NCBI GenBank assembly: GCA_963808455.1
Contig: CAWEHT010000101.1
Coordinates: 1 to 17,922, forward strand
From: CAWEHT01 sp963808455
Lineage (GTDB): Bacteria > Chloroflexota > Anaerolineae > CG2-30-64-16
DNA: 17,922 nt
Direction: 5' to 3'
Made by a program: the position numbers and the translations under genes. Below are positions 1-7,726 of the stretch, piece by piece. Every line of letters begins with the position of its first letter. The first letter of the stretch is position 1. The notes beneath the pieces were generated by a model. That model did not search any database, was not told the DNA's origin, and saw only the letters and a program-made list of their open reading frames with translations.

Positions 1-1107
1 AGGATGTAGTCGTGGTGGGTCTCCTCCTCAGGGAAATCCTTGCGCTCCTGCCGCAGCTTGCGCACGGCCAGGAACTCCAGGATGCGGCGCTTGATATCCT
101 CCAGGTCATAATGGTCCTCATCGAGCACCTGGCGCGCATGCGGGATGTCCAGGTCGTCCGCGGTTGATTTGGACCATGGCAGGTCCACCATCCAGTCGAG
201 GTAAGACTTGATGACGGAATACTCGGCTGCCTGTGTGGGCATCTTGCGCAGGCGGTCCAGCTCGCGGCGGGCTTCTTTCTCGGCCTCCTCTGGCATCCCG
301 GCTTCGGCGATACGCCGGTCGAATTCCTGGAGCTCCGCTTCCTGCTCGTCACCCTCTCCCAGCTCTTTCTGGATAGCCTTGAGCTGTTCGCGCAGGAAGT
401 ACTCCCGCTGCATCTTGTTCATCTCATCCTGGGCCTGCGTCTGGATCTACGGCCCAGCTCCAACACCTGGAGCTCCTTGTTGAGGAAAGCGTTGAGCTTC
501 ACCAGCTTGGTCGTGATCGGGTCAGACTCGAGGATTCTCTTGTGCTTGCCCCGCCCCCATACGCACGCTGGCTGCCACCAAATACGCCAGTTGGCGGGCG
601 CTGGTCGCGTTGATGGCCGCCGTCTCCAACTCTTCGGGCATATGCGGCACCAAAGCCACCAGGCGACGGAACAGCTCCTGCGCCGTGCGCATGAGCGCTT
701 CCTGCTCGAAGCGACTCCCCCTCGACGTCGGGCAGCAATTCCACCTCAGCTCGCAGGTAGGGCTGCTCCTGCAGAAAGCGCGTGATCCTGATCCGTTCGA
801 GGCCTTGCACGATCAGTCGCACTGTGCCATCCGGCGCCTTCAGCATCCGATGCACGACTGCCACCGTCCCCACTGCGTGCACCTGGTCCGGGCCAGGCTC
901 TTCGACATCGGGGTCACGGGCGGCCACCAGGGCGATGAAACGCCGTTCGGGCGCCTCCACGAGGCATTCATCGACCAGTCGAATCGAACGCTCCTGGCCT
1001 ACCGTGAGCGGCAACCACATCATGGGAAAGACTACTACGCCCCGCAGCGGTAACACCGGCAGGTCGGAAGGAAATGTCACATCTCCCAACTCTATGTTCT
1101 CAGGCAT
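1..1107 (-). CDS. lon: ATP-dependent protease Lon, N-terminal part, frameshifted and cut by the window edge
   Basis: Lon is a cytoplasmic AAA+ serine protease that degrades misfolded and regulatory proteins. The visible part holds the N-terminal substrate-binding domain (LPVLPLRGVVVFPMM near the start; IVQGLERIRI) and the helical linker (LNKELQVLELG, then MNKMQREYFLREQLKAIQKE, and later YLDWMVDLPW). It ends at ETHHDYIL, just before the Walker A motif expected in this family, so the ATPase and protease domains lie outside the window. The ATG at 1107 is preferred over the GTG at 1113 because AAAGGA lies 8 bases upstream. It follows the hsp20 stop by 2 bases, so the two are probably translationally coupled. 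The homology changes frame three times, near 710-722, 549-560 (runs of C) and 448-451. Each time the Lon sequence resumes, so sequence error is likelier than a pseudogene. The family is certain; the gene being intact in the organism is inference. Confidence 0.93.
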
Positions 1108-1109
1108 AC

Positions 1110-1496
1110 TCACAATCCTTTATCGCTCTCGTCAACCACCTGCACAGGGATACGATGCGGCTGCGCCTTGCGCAGCAGGATTTTCAGGAACCCGTTCTCA
1201 TAATGAGCGTCGATGTTCGTGCCATCGATCGGCCAGGGCAGGTAAACTTGCGTGCGAAATTTGCCATAGCGTATCTCCATCTGCTGGTATGCCAGTTTCT
1301 CGACCGGGTCGCGGCGCTCGCCGGCGACCACCAGCGCACGTCCAGCCAGGGACACTTCGTATTCCCCTTCGTTCAGGCCGGCAACCTCAACGATCACCAC
1401 CGCGCTGTCGTCGGTCTCGTAGACATCCGTCGGAGGCCGCCATGCCGATTTATATTGATTTCCCCAACGCAACTCATAATACGGTTCTCGATACAC
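1110..1496 (-). CDS. Small heat shock protein Hsp20 (alpha-crystallin family)
   Basis: Hsp20 proteins are ATP-independent holdase chaperones that bind unfolding proteins in the cytoplasm as large oligomers. The 128-residue product carries one alpha-crystallin domain: PPTDVYETDD opens it, VIVEVAGL and VVAGERR form the beta-sandwich, and NGFLKILL near the C-terminus is the conserved G-x-L strand. The short N-terminal arm has several aromatic residues, as is usual. I chose the GTG at 1496 because GGGAGG (1505-1510) lies 8 bases upstream; the frame stays open to a TTG at 1535 that has no ribosome binding site. The stop TGA overlaps a GTG of lon and the lon ATG follows within 2 bases, so this is the first gene of an hsp20-lon operon. 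An inverted repeat lies 50-75 bases upstream. The length fits the family. Confidence 0.92.
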   Translation of the reverse strand: MYREPYYELRWGNQYKSAWRPPTDVYETDDSAVVIVEVAGLNEGEYEVSLAGRALVVAGERRDPVEKLAYQQMEIRYGKFRTQVYLPWPIDGTNIDAHYENGFLKILLRKAQPHRIPVQVVDESDKGL

Positions 1497-1546
1497 GTGC
1501 ACCACCTCCCGCTGCAGCCACGCTGGGCCAGCCAACAGATGCTAAC

Positions 1547-1573
1547 ACATGCCCTGCACTCAACTTGGCATGT
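1547..1573. repeat. Inverted repeat upstream of hsp20 (possible operator)
   Basis: Perfect 7-base arms, ACATGCC at 1547-1553 and GGCATGT at 1567-1573, are separated by 13 bases in the gap between the divergent hsp20 and cyclodeaminase genes. A heat-shock repressor site is possible, but this does not match the CIRCE consensus (TTAGCACTC-N9-GAGTGCTAA). The role is inference only. Confidence 0.3.
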
Positions 1574-1651
1574 TACCTCTCTATCTATATCTGTTGTGTT
1601 AGAATTGCGCTTCCTTCTCGTTAGTATTGCGTTGGAACAATCCCCTTAGGG

Positions 1652-1657
1652 TATAAT
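1652..1657 (+). promoter_or_regulatory. -10 box directly upstream of the cyclodeaminase start
   Basis: A perfect TATAAT lies 8 bases before the ATG at 1666. Transcription would start around 1664, leaving almost no leader, and no ribosome binding site is present. No good -35 lies at the usual distance; TTGCGT at 1627-1632 would give a 19-base spacer. A leaderless transcript is the simplest reading. Confidence 0.5.
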
Positions 1658-1665
1658 CCCGCGAG

Positions 1666-2318
1666 ATGTCAGCCGAACAACCTCGCTTTTTGCGACAGAC
1701 TCTCGCCGGATTTCTCGATCGCTTGGCCGGCCCTGGCCCGGCACCAGGAGGCGTCTCTTCTGCTGCCATAGCAGGTGCTCTGGCGTCGGCACTCGTCGCC
1801 AAGGTCGCAACGGTGACCTTGCGCCGTGAGTTGAGCCCAGCCAACGCCGCTCGGACGGTCGCGCTGCGTGGGCGAGCGGCTGAGTTGCAGGCCCAGCTGG
1901 CCGGGCTTGCCGATGCTGACGCGCAGGCCTACCTGCAGGTCCTGGCTGCTTATCGTCTTCCAGATTCCATAGCCGCCGAGCGGACCCAACGTGTGGAAGC
2001 TGTGCAGCGCGCGCGCTGCGCGCTGCCATACTGACGCCGATTGCCACGAGCGAAGCCTGCCTGCAGGTGTTGGAACTTGCCGCGCAGGCCGCCCGGGAGG
2101 GGGCCCGGGTCGTGACCAGCGACGCGGTGGTAGCCGCACGACTGGCTCACGCGGGGATGCTGGGAGCCGTCGACGGCGCGCTCGCCAACCTGGCCCGGAT
2201 TCAAGATGCCGGGTTCCGGGAAGAGACGGCGGCCCGGCTGCGTACCGCGTCGGCCGCGTGTGACCAGGCGTTGGCAGCTATAATAGCCGCCTCGAGCCAG
2301 GCGTCCGAGAGCACTTGA
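1666..2318 (+). CDS. Cyclodeaminase/cyclohydrolase family protein (FTCD_C), one frameshift
   Basis: The FTCD_C family acts on folate one-carbon units as formimidoyl-THF cyclodeaminase or methenyl-THF cyclohydrolase (FchA-like). The N-terminus shows the family signature: a short helix, then GPGPAPGGVSSAAIAGALAS and a helix ALVAKVATVT. The first frame stops at 2034 after RARCALPY. The homology continues in another frame as LQVLELAAQAAREGARVV and ends at 2318 with ACDQALAAII. The shift falls in a (CG)n run at about 2008-2020; removing one CG pair restores a continuous protein of roughly 217 residues, the normal size. The stop TGA shares its A with the ATG of the next gene (TGATG), so the two are probably co-translated. 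Which folate reaction it catalyses cannot be told from sequence. It may supply the folate pool used by the glycine cleavage genes further along, which is inference. Confidence 0.85.
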
Positions 2319-4855
2319 TGATTGGCAGGCATCCCGGAACGGTCGAGCGTCGTCGCCGAACAGGAACCGGCGCGAGCCTGCTGGTCGTCCTCTCCGGGTA
2401 CTTCGTGCTGACCCTGGCGCTCACTTATCCCCTGGTCCGCTGCTTCACGAGCGCCATCCCAGGGGACGCGGGCGACGGATGGCAGAATTACTGGAATCTT
2501 TGGTGGATCAAGACCGCGCTCCTCGAACAACATAGCAGCCCCTACTTCGCCAGCTTGCTGTACGCCCCGACCGGCGTAAGCCTTTTGTTCCACACGCTCA
2601 ACCCGTTCAACGGCTACCTTACGCTGCCGGTGCAGCTGGCCTGGGGCTTGCTCCCGGCCTATAATACGGCCGTCGTCTTCAGCTTCGTGGCGGGCGGCCT
2701 CGGCAGCTACCTGTTGGCAAGGCAGGTGTTGGGAACGCGGAATAAGCTCCCGGCCTTCGCTGCGGGCATCATCTTCAGCTTTTCGCCCTACCACTTCGCC
2801 CACCTGCTCGGCCATCTTCAGCTCATCGCCCTGGAGTGGATACCCTTCTTCGCCCTGAGCATCACCCGGCTGCGCACGAGACAGCGCCCCGTCGGCATTG
2901 AGGAAACACGATGGCCTCTCCGCCAGCTGCTCAGTCGGGATGCCCTGCTGGCTGGCCTGTTCCTGATCCTGGTAGCCCAATGCGATTGGTATTATGTCCT
3001 CTACTGTCTGATTTTCATGGGGTTGGCGGTGCTCTGGGCTGGCTGGCAGAGTTTGCCAGGCCGGGGCAAGCACGCCCCGGGGCCACGCTCGGGCCGGCCT
3101 TTCGTCCAGCTGTTGGCCGGCTGCATCGTCGCCTTCCTGATCTTCGTCCTGGTCATCAGCCCCGTGCTCGTGCCGATGCTTGGCGAAGCCATGCGCTACC
3201 GCTTCATGGTGCCCGACCCATCCCAGAGCCGCCGATTTTCCGCTGACCTGCTGGCCTTTGTTACCCCGCTGGAGTTTCACCCGTTGTGGGGGACGCTGGC
3301 CGGCAAGCTGGCCCGCGGCTTCACCGCCAACCTGACCGAGCACGAGGTCTTCGCGGGCTACACGGCCATCTTCCTGGCTGCCGTGGCCCTGGCAGCCTGG
3401 CTGCGTGATAGCATGCCCCGCTCGCCGGGCCACGTGCCGGCCAGGACTTTGGAGTCACTTGTGCACGTGCAGGGAACATCCTCAGAAGCGGCGTCTGTCA
3501 TTCTGAGTCCCCCATGCCGCCGCGCCGGCACATGGGCGGCCAAGAAACCCGCCAATGTCACCCTGAGGCCGGGTCCCGTGACGCACTTGACGAGCAGGGT
3601 CGCCCAGGCCGAAGGGTCCGTCGCCGGGGAGTTTCTTGGTAGCGGGCATGCAAGCCAGCCTGCGCAGCGGCGAGCCGCTAGCGACGAAGTCCCCGCAGGG
3701 GGAGAATCCGTCTCGGTGGCACCGAAGGGGCTCCCTGCTTCTGCACTGGGCGAGGACCCAGGCTCTCGCGCGTCACCGATGACTGGCTTCTGGCTGCTGG
3801 TGTTTGCCGTCTTCTTTGTCCTTGCATTGGGGCCTGTGCTACACATCGCGGGCCAGACCGCCCTCTTGCCGGGCCGGCGAGAATTGCCGCTGCCGTACGC
3901 CGGGTTTGTGCATCTCCTGCCGTTCATGGATATTTCTCGGTCCGTCAGCCGCTTCGACGTCATGGTGATGCTGGCGCTGGCCGTGCTGGCCGCTCTGGGT
4001 TTGGCATACGTCCGGCGTTGGTCCCGCGCCGGCACCTGGCTGGCGGCCGGGCTCACTTGCCTTGTCCTGTTCGAGTTCTGGCCGGCCCCCTATCCGATGA
4101 GCCAGCCCGATACGCCGCCCTGGTACACAAGGCTGGCCGCCGATCCGCGCTCCGGCACTGTGCTCAATCTGCCGATGAACTGGGACCGCTCCAATTACTT
4201 GCTGTACCAGACCGTCCACGGCAAGCCGCTCGCCGCCGGCTACATCAGCCGTCCCGACCCGCGCACACTGGTCAACCGGGCACCGGTCCTGCAGGAATTT
4301 AGAAACGAAGGACCGGACATCGTCAATTTCGACCTGGCAGCCCAGGGCGAATCCGTGCTGGCGGACCTGGGCATCCGTTGGGTGGTGCTCGATCGCTACC
4401 AGATGCCGGGTGCGCCCGAGCGCGCCTACAATGAGGGCACGGCGCGCCTGATTTTCGGCAGCCAGGCCCCCATTTACACCGATGAAAGGCTCACCGTTTA
4501 CGAAGTGCGGGCCGGGGCCAGCCCGGCGCCCTACATCATCCTTGGGCCGGAAGATTGGCAGCCGCTCCGGTTGGATCCTGATGGAGCGCGACTGAGCCAC
4601 GCGTTCCAGGGCCACGCGGCCCTTTACGTGCAGGCTGCCGCAGCCGGCCTGGTAGTGGTCCATGTGGCGCTGGCAAGCGGCAGCGCCACGCTGGACGCAG
4701 TACCGAGCAGCCGAACCGGCCCGGCGCGCCCGGCGCCCCAGTACGACCTGCCCTTGCCCGTGCGACCTGGGGCCAACGAAATGGTACTGCGCACACGCGC
4801 ACCGGACGGGGTCGTGAGTGTCGCATCTCTTGGGGTGACGTGGGCCGGACGTTGA
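2318..4855 (+). CDS. Large polytopic membrane protein with GT-C glycosyltransferase-like layout and a repeat-derived internal insertion
   Basis: The predicted protein has 845 residues. A basic N-terminus (RHPGTVERRRR) is followed by a first membrane helix, then a loop with acidic residues and aromatics (GDAGDGWQNYWNLWW) placed like the catalytic loop of GT-C glycosyltransferases. About ten further hydrophobic segments follow to residue ~590, and then a long C-terminal outer part rich in beta-strand sequence. A transferase using lipid-linked sugars in the envelope is plausible, but I do not recognise a characterised family. Residues ~375-485 do not look like the rest: no membrane helices, low complexity, and DNA full of short palindromes (see the repeat at 3450-3780). 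They sit between two membrane helices, AAVALAAWL and TGFWLLVFAVFF. The ATG at 2318 overlaps the stop of the preceding gene; a TTG at 2315 is the only close alternative. Confidence 0.7.
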   Translation: MIGRHPGTVERRRRTGTGASLLVVLSGYFVLTLALTYPLVRCFTSAIPGDAGDGWQNYWNLWWIKTALLEQHSSPYFASLLYAPTGVSLLFHTLNPFNGYLTLPVQLAWGLLPAYNTAVVFSFVAGGLGSYLLARQVLGTRNKLPAFAAGIIFSFSPYHFAHLLGHLQLIALEWIPFFALSITRLRTRQRPVGIEETRWPLRQLLSRDALLAGLFLILVAQCDWYYVLYCLIFMGLAVLWAGWQSLPGRGKHAPGPRSGRPFVQLLAGCIVAFLIFVLVISPVLVPMLGEAMRYRFMVPDPSQSRRFSADLLAFVTPLEFHPLWGTLAGKLARGFTANLTEHEVFAGYTAIFLAAVALAAWLRDSMPRSPGHVPARTLESLVHVQGTSSEAASVILSPPCRRAGTWAAKKPANVTLRPGPVTHLTSRVAQAEGSVAGEFLGSGHASQPAQRRAASDEVPAGGESVSVAPKGLPASALGEDPGSRASPMTGFWLLVFAVFFVLALGPVLHIAGQTALLPGRRELPLPYAGFVHLLPFMDISRSVSRFDVMVMLALAVLAALGLAYVRRWSRAGTWLAAGLTCLVLFEFWPAPYPMSQPDTPPWYTRLAADPRSGTVLNLPMNWDRSNYLLYQTVHGKPLAAGYISRPDPRTLVNRAPVLQEFRNEGPDIVNFDLAAQGESVLADLGIRWVVLDRYQMPGAPERAYNEGTARLIFGSQAPIYTDERLTVYEVRAGASPAPYIILGPEDWQPLRLDPDGARLSHAFQGHAALYVQAAAAGLVVVHVALASGSATLDAVPSSRTGPARPAPQYDLPLPVRPGANEMVLRTRAPDGVVSVASLGVTWAGR
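3450..3780. repeat. Palindrome-rich repeat-like insertion inside a coding region
   Basis: This stretch contains a ~100-base imperfect palindrome. Its ends are CCAAGAAACCCGCC (3540-3553) and GGGGAGTTTCTTGG (3626-3639), matching at 12 of 14 positions when inverted, with a second inverted pair inside (CACCCTGAGGCC at 3559-3570 and GGCCGAAGGGTCC at 3608-3620). Before it are TGTCATTCTGAG and CCCATG/CATGGG arms (3511-3516, 3531-3536). After it are AGCGGC-GA-GCCGCT (3666-3679) and CCCC-GCA-GGGG (3691-3701). TGTCAYYCTGAG/GAAGGGT words resemble non-autonomous dispersed repeats often seen between genes in environmental bacterial genomes (from memory). The reading frame stays open through it. Whether copies exist elsewhere in this genome cannot be seen here. 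Confidence 0.6.
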
Positions 4856-4941
4856 CACGGGCGCGCAGGCGACGCCGAAAGAGGGAGGCTCGGGGCTGAA
4901 AGTGCCCTATGACACGCCGACCCGGCGTCTTCGTATTGGCC

Positions 4942-4970
4942 TCGCCAGCACGGCAGTTTTGTGCTATAAA
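4942..4970 (+). promoter_or_regulatory. Probable promoter of lat
   Basis: TCGCCA (4942-4947), a 17-base spacer and TATAAA (4965-4970) lie just before the GTG start at 4989. The -35 box matches only four of six consensus bases. The leader would be about 12 bases and consists of the ribosome binding site GGGGAGG. Confidence 0.4.
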
Positions 4971-4988
4971 GTGGATGGGGAGGTAAGA

Positions 4989-6350
4989 GTGGAAACAGAA
5001 AGAGATGCTTTGCCGGTCACTTTACGACCCGACGAGGTGCGCCAGACAATCGCCCGTTACATGCTGGCCGATGGCGAGCATCTGGTGATCGACCTGGCCG
5101 GCTCTCACGGCCCCTACGTTCGTGATGCCAGGACCGGCCAGGAGTATTTGGACTTCTACGCATATTTCGCCAGCCAGCCCGTCGGCCACAACCACCCAAA
5201 GCTGACCGACCCCGCGTTCCGAGAGAAGCTCGCCGAGGTTGCCATCCACAAGCCCGCCAATTCGGACGTCTATAGCACCTACATGGCCGAGTTCGTAGAA
5301 ACATTCGCCCGGATCGCGCGTCCGGCCGATATGCCCTACCTGTTTTTCATTGACGGTGGCGGCCTGGCTGTTGAGAACGCCTTGAAGACGGCCTTTGACT
5401 GGAAAGTGCGCAAGAATCTCGCCGCCGGTAGGGGTGAGAAAGGGAGCCAGATCATCCACCTTCGCGAGGCCTTTCACGGCCGCACAGGCTACACCCTGTC
5501 ACTGACCAACACGGCCGACCCGCGCAAACATATGTATTTCCCGAAGTTCTCCTGGCCGCGCATTATCAACCCAAAGTTGCGTTTCCCCGTAACAGACCAG
5601 GTGCTGGAGGAGGTCTGCGCCGCGGAGCAGCAGGCCGTCGCCCAGATCGAGCAGGCTGTACACGCGCATCCAAACGATATCGCTGCCCTGATCATCGAGC
5701 CGATCCAGGGCGAGGGCGGCGATAACCATTTCCGCCCGCAGTTCTTTGCGGAACTGCGCCGGCTGGCCGATGAACACGAGTTCATGCTGATCGCGGACGA
5801 GGTCCAGACCGGCATGGGCGCCACCGGCAAGATGTGGGCCATCGAGCACATGGGCGTCAGACCCGACATCATTGCCTTCGGCAAAAAGGCCCAAGTCTGC
5901 GGCATCATTGTCGGCAAGCGCGTGGACGAGGTACCCAACAACGTTTTCCACGTTTCCAGCCGCATCAATTCGACGTGGGGGGGCAACCTTGTCGATATGG
6001 TGCGCTGCCAACGCTACCTGGAAATCATCGAAGTGGAACGACTGCTGGAAAACGCGGCGCGCGTGGGGAAGCTACTCGTCGAAAGCCTGACGCAACTGGC
6101 GGAAGGCTCGCGCGTGGTGGACAATGTGCGCGGGCTCGGCATGTTCGTGGCGTTCGATCTCCCCGACCCTCTCTCGCGCGACTTTTTCCGGGGCCTTCTA
6201 TTGGAGAACGGCCTGCTGGCTCTGAAGTGCGGCGAGCGCTCTATCCGTTTCCGCCCAATGCTTGACCTTCCGCCTTCGGCCGCGGAAGATGCGCTGGCCG
6301 TCGTAGATCGGTCCCTCTACGACGCCCGCCATAGCTCGGGGCAGTTGTAA
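4989..6350 (+). CDS. lat: L-lysine 6-transaminase
   Basis: Lat transfers the epsilon-amino group of lysine to 2-oxoglutarate, giving alpha-aminoadipate semialdehyde (which cyclises) and glutamate; it needs pyridoxal phosphate. The sequence is a class III aminotransferase with features specific to Lat: FIDGGGLAVENALKTAFDWK, EAFHGRTGYTLSLTNT, IIEPIQGEGGDNHFRP, IADEVQTGMG, and AFGKKAQVCG, which holds the cofactor lysine (about residue 299, matching Lys300 of the Mycobacterium tuberculosis enzyme from memory). The C-terminus ends with CGERSIRFRPMLDL. The length of 453 residues fits the family. I chose the GTG at 4989 because GGGGAGG lies 5 bases upstream; the frame is open to 4902, but that extension has no ribosome binding site and overlaps the probable promoter. 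The gene stands alone, convergent with the hydrolase on its right, so a lysine-catabolic operon is not evident. Confidence 0.93.
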   Translation: METERDALPVTLRPDEVRQTIARYMLADGEHLVIDLAGSHGPYVRDARTGQEYLDFYAYFASQPVGHNHPKLTDPAFREKLAEVAIHKPANSDVYSTYMAEFVETFARIARPADMPYLFFIDGGGLAVENALKTAFDWKVRKNLAAGRGEKGSQIIHLREAFHGRTGYTLSLTNTADPRKHMYFPKFSWPRIINPKLRFPVTDQVLEEVCAAEQQAVAQIEQAVHAHPNDIAALIIEPIQGEGGDNHFRPQFFAELRRLADEHEFMLIADEVQTGMGATGKMWAIEHMGVRPDIIAFGKKAQVCGIIVGKRVDEVPNNVFHVSSRINSTWGGNLVDMVRCQRYLEIIEVERLLENAARVGKLLVESLTQLAEGSRVVDNVRGLGMFVAFDLPDPLSRDFFRGLLLENGLLALKCGERSIRFRPMLDLPPSAAEDALAVVDRSLYDARHSSGQL

Positions 6351-6415
6351 GAGAAGCGCTGCGTTCTCATGCTCGGCGGCAGAGCGTCCGCCGCGTTCAT
6401 ACCCAGGAACCGAGG

Positions 6416-6442
6416 AGCGCGCTTTACGCTGCTCTGCGCGCT
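6416..6442. terminator. Possible hairpin between lat and the convergent hydrolase
   Basis: Arms AGCGCGC (6416-6422) and GCGCGCT (6436-6442) could form a 7-bp stem with a 13-base loop at the meeting point of the two genes. There is no T tract, and the right arm lies in hydrolase coding sequence. A second weak hairpin, CGGCGG/CCGCCG, is at 6374-6393. Either might end lat transcription. Confidence 0.25.
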
Positions 6443-7275
6443 TTGACTTCGGCCCGATATTGGTCGTAGAGATACAAAAGGTTCGCCTGGTGGAAACGCA
6501 GCGCTAGGCCCCCAAGCGGGATGCGGGAGAGCCCACAGTCCTCAATGCTGATGCCGAGCACCCCGTTCCTGGGTACACCACGTGCAATGTGCTCCCGCAC
6601 CTGCCGGTCGATGTTTTGCAGGTATTCAATGTCGGCCAGTAGTGTCTCGTCGATTTCCCCTCGGAGCAACACCTCGCCATGCCCTTGCACAAGATTCTCG
6701 ATATTCCTGTGCCTGATTGCCCCAAGCGATTCCACCATGTCGTCCAAGTCGCCGCCGACCACATACGGTACCGGCATGACAGTGTCGCCGGCAACCATCA
6801 AGCGATCTTCGTGAACATAGGCAGTGATCATATCGCGGCTGTGTCCGGGCGAGTAGGATAGCTCGATCGTCTTCCCCCCTAGCCGCAGGGTCATGCTCTC
6901 ATTGAACAGGAGCTCTGGGAGCCGGATCTTTACATCGGCAAGTTGGGGCGTCTGGAGCTTGGCTTCCGCCAGGCTTTGCTCGGCAAAACGCTCCATCAGG
7001 CGGCGGCACCGATAGTGCGCGATCACCTCGGCCTCGCGGAACATATATGTGCCATAGATATGGTCGGCGTGCGAATGGGTGTTGACCACGTACAGCACTC
7101 TGACACGTCTCTGCGCGATGAAGTCGTGCATCTGACGTGTTTCCTGAGGGAAAGGCAGAGTATCTACGACAACCGCGCCGTCTTCTGTGAAAATAACCGT
7201 TGCCGTGACTTCAGCATAAATACTACTGGTAAAAACATAGATGCCTTCAGACACCCGATCACGCTTCAGGGGCAC
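6424..7275 (-). CDS. MBL-fold metallo-hydrolase
   Basis: This is a single-domain metallo-beta-lactamase-fold hydrolase of 283 residues, probably cytoplasmic since no signal peptide is seen. The metal ligands are in the usual order: HSHADH (residues ~67-72), GHS (His ~145), AGDT (Asp ~164) and GHGE (His ~199). Family members hydrolyse varied thioester, ester, lactone or phosphodiester substrates, and I cannot name the substrate here. The GTG at 7275 is supported by GGAGG (7281-7285) 5 bases upstream and by a promoter starting transcription near 7314. The frame is open upstream to 7407, but that stretch contains the promoter and is not expected to be translated. The gene lies on the same strand as the gcv genes, 451 bases downstream of gcvPB, with its own promoter, and converges on lat. 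Confidence 0.88.
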   Translation of the reverse strand: MPLKRDRVSEGIYVFTSSIYAEVTATVIFTEDGAVVVDTLPFPQETRQMHDFIAQRRVRVLYVVNTHSHADHIYGTYMFREAEVIAHYRCRRLMERFAEQSLAEAKLQTPQLADVKIRLPELLFNESMTLRLGGKTIELSYSPGHSRDMITAYVHEDRLMVAGDTVMPVPYVVGGDLDDMVESLGAIRHRNIENLVQGHGEVLLRGEIDETLLADIEYLQNIDRQVREHIARGVPRNGVLGISIEDCGLSRIPLGGLALRFHQANLLYLYDQYRAEVKARRAA

Positions 7276-7320
7276 CGTGGCCTCCAACGAACGTGGCCCA
7301 AGATGGTAGTGCGCGAGACC

Positions 7321-7350
7321 AGAATAACATACGGCATCGCGCCATGTCAA
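7321..7350 (-). promoter_or_regulatory. Sigma-70-type promoter of the MBL-fold hydrolase
   Basis: On the minus strand a perfect TTGACA (7350-7345) is followed by an 18-base spacer and TATTCT (7326-7321). Transcription would begin near 7314, about 39 bases before the GTG, and the leader contains the GGAGG ribosome binding site. Confidence 0.65.
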
Positions 7351-7726
7351 GGGCATTTCAAAACAGAAGCCACCGGATTCTGGATCCGATGGCCTCATTC
7401 TAGTCAAGTCCCCCGCCGTGCCGTGTGCTCAGCCGATTTTGAACCTGCATTCGCAGGTGGGAACCTTGCCGGTCGGTTCAGCTTTGCCAGTGCCCCGCAG
7501 ACGCCAGGGTGGCTATTGCATCCCCTCCCGCATGGCCGGTCCCCCAGGTTATAGTGTTGGCTCAAAACGCTTTGAAAGCATCACGCACACCGCAGGGTTC
7601 AGCAGGATGTTACCACAGCTCGCCGTGGCATGCAAACAACCAGAATACCGACATTGTTTGGAGAACGGCCGAACGCTGGCAGCGCGCATCACTACACGAT
7701 TTGCTGACCGCTGCCACGCGAAGGGC
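7351..7726. other. Non-coding gap between gcvPB and the hydrolase promoter
   Basis: No reading frame here has a convincing protein family on either strand. The only structure I see is a 6-bp perfect hairpin, ACCTGC-ATTC-GCAGGT (7443-7458), without a T tract. It may hold the 3' end of the gcv transcript. No tRNA fold could be assembled around the TTCAAA-like sequence near 7440. Confidence 0.4.

Noticed and set aside
2201..3433. Long minus-strand reading frame of 410 codons
   Set aside because: It lies antisense to the membrane protein, has a low-complexity Gln/Glu/Arg-rich composition typical of a GC-rich shadow frame, and shows no family motif.
3839..4858. Minus-strand reading frame of 339 codons
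   Set aside because: Shadow of the membrane protein's C-terminal half with no recognisable motif or ribosome binding site.
4902..4988. Longer lat reading frame beginning at 4902
   Set aside because: The extra 29 codons have no ribosome binding site, are not typical of Lat, and overlap the probable promoter.
7430..7470. tRNA-like TTCAAA/T-arm resemblance
   Set aside because: No acceptor stem, anticodon arm or CCA end could be fitted; only a simple 6-bp hairpin remains.
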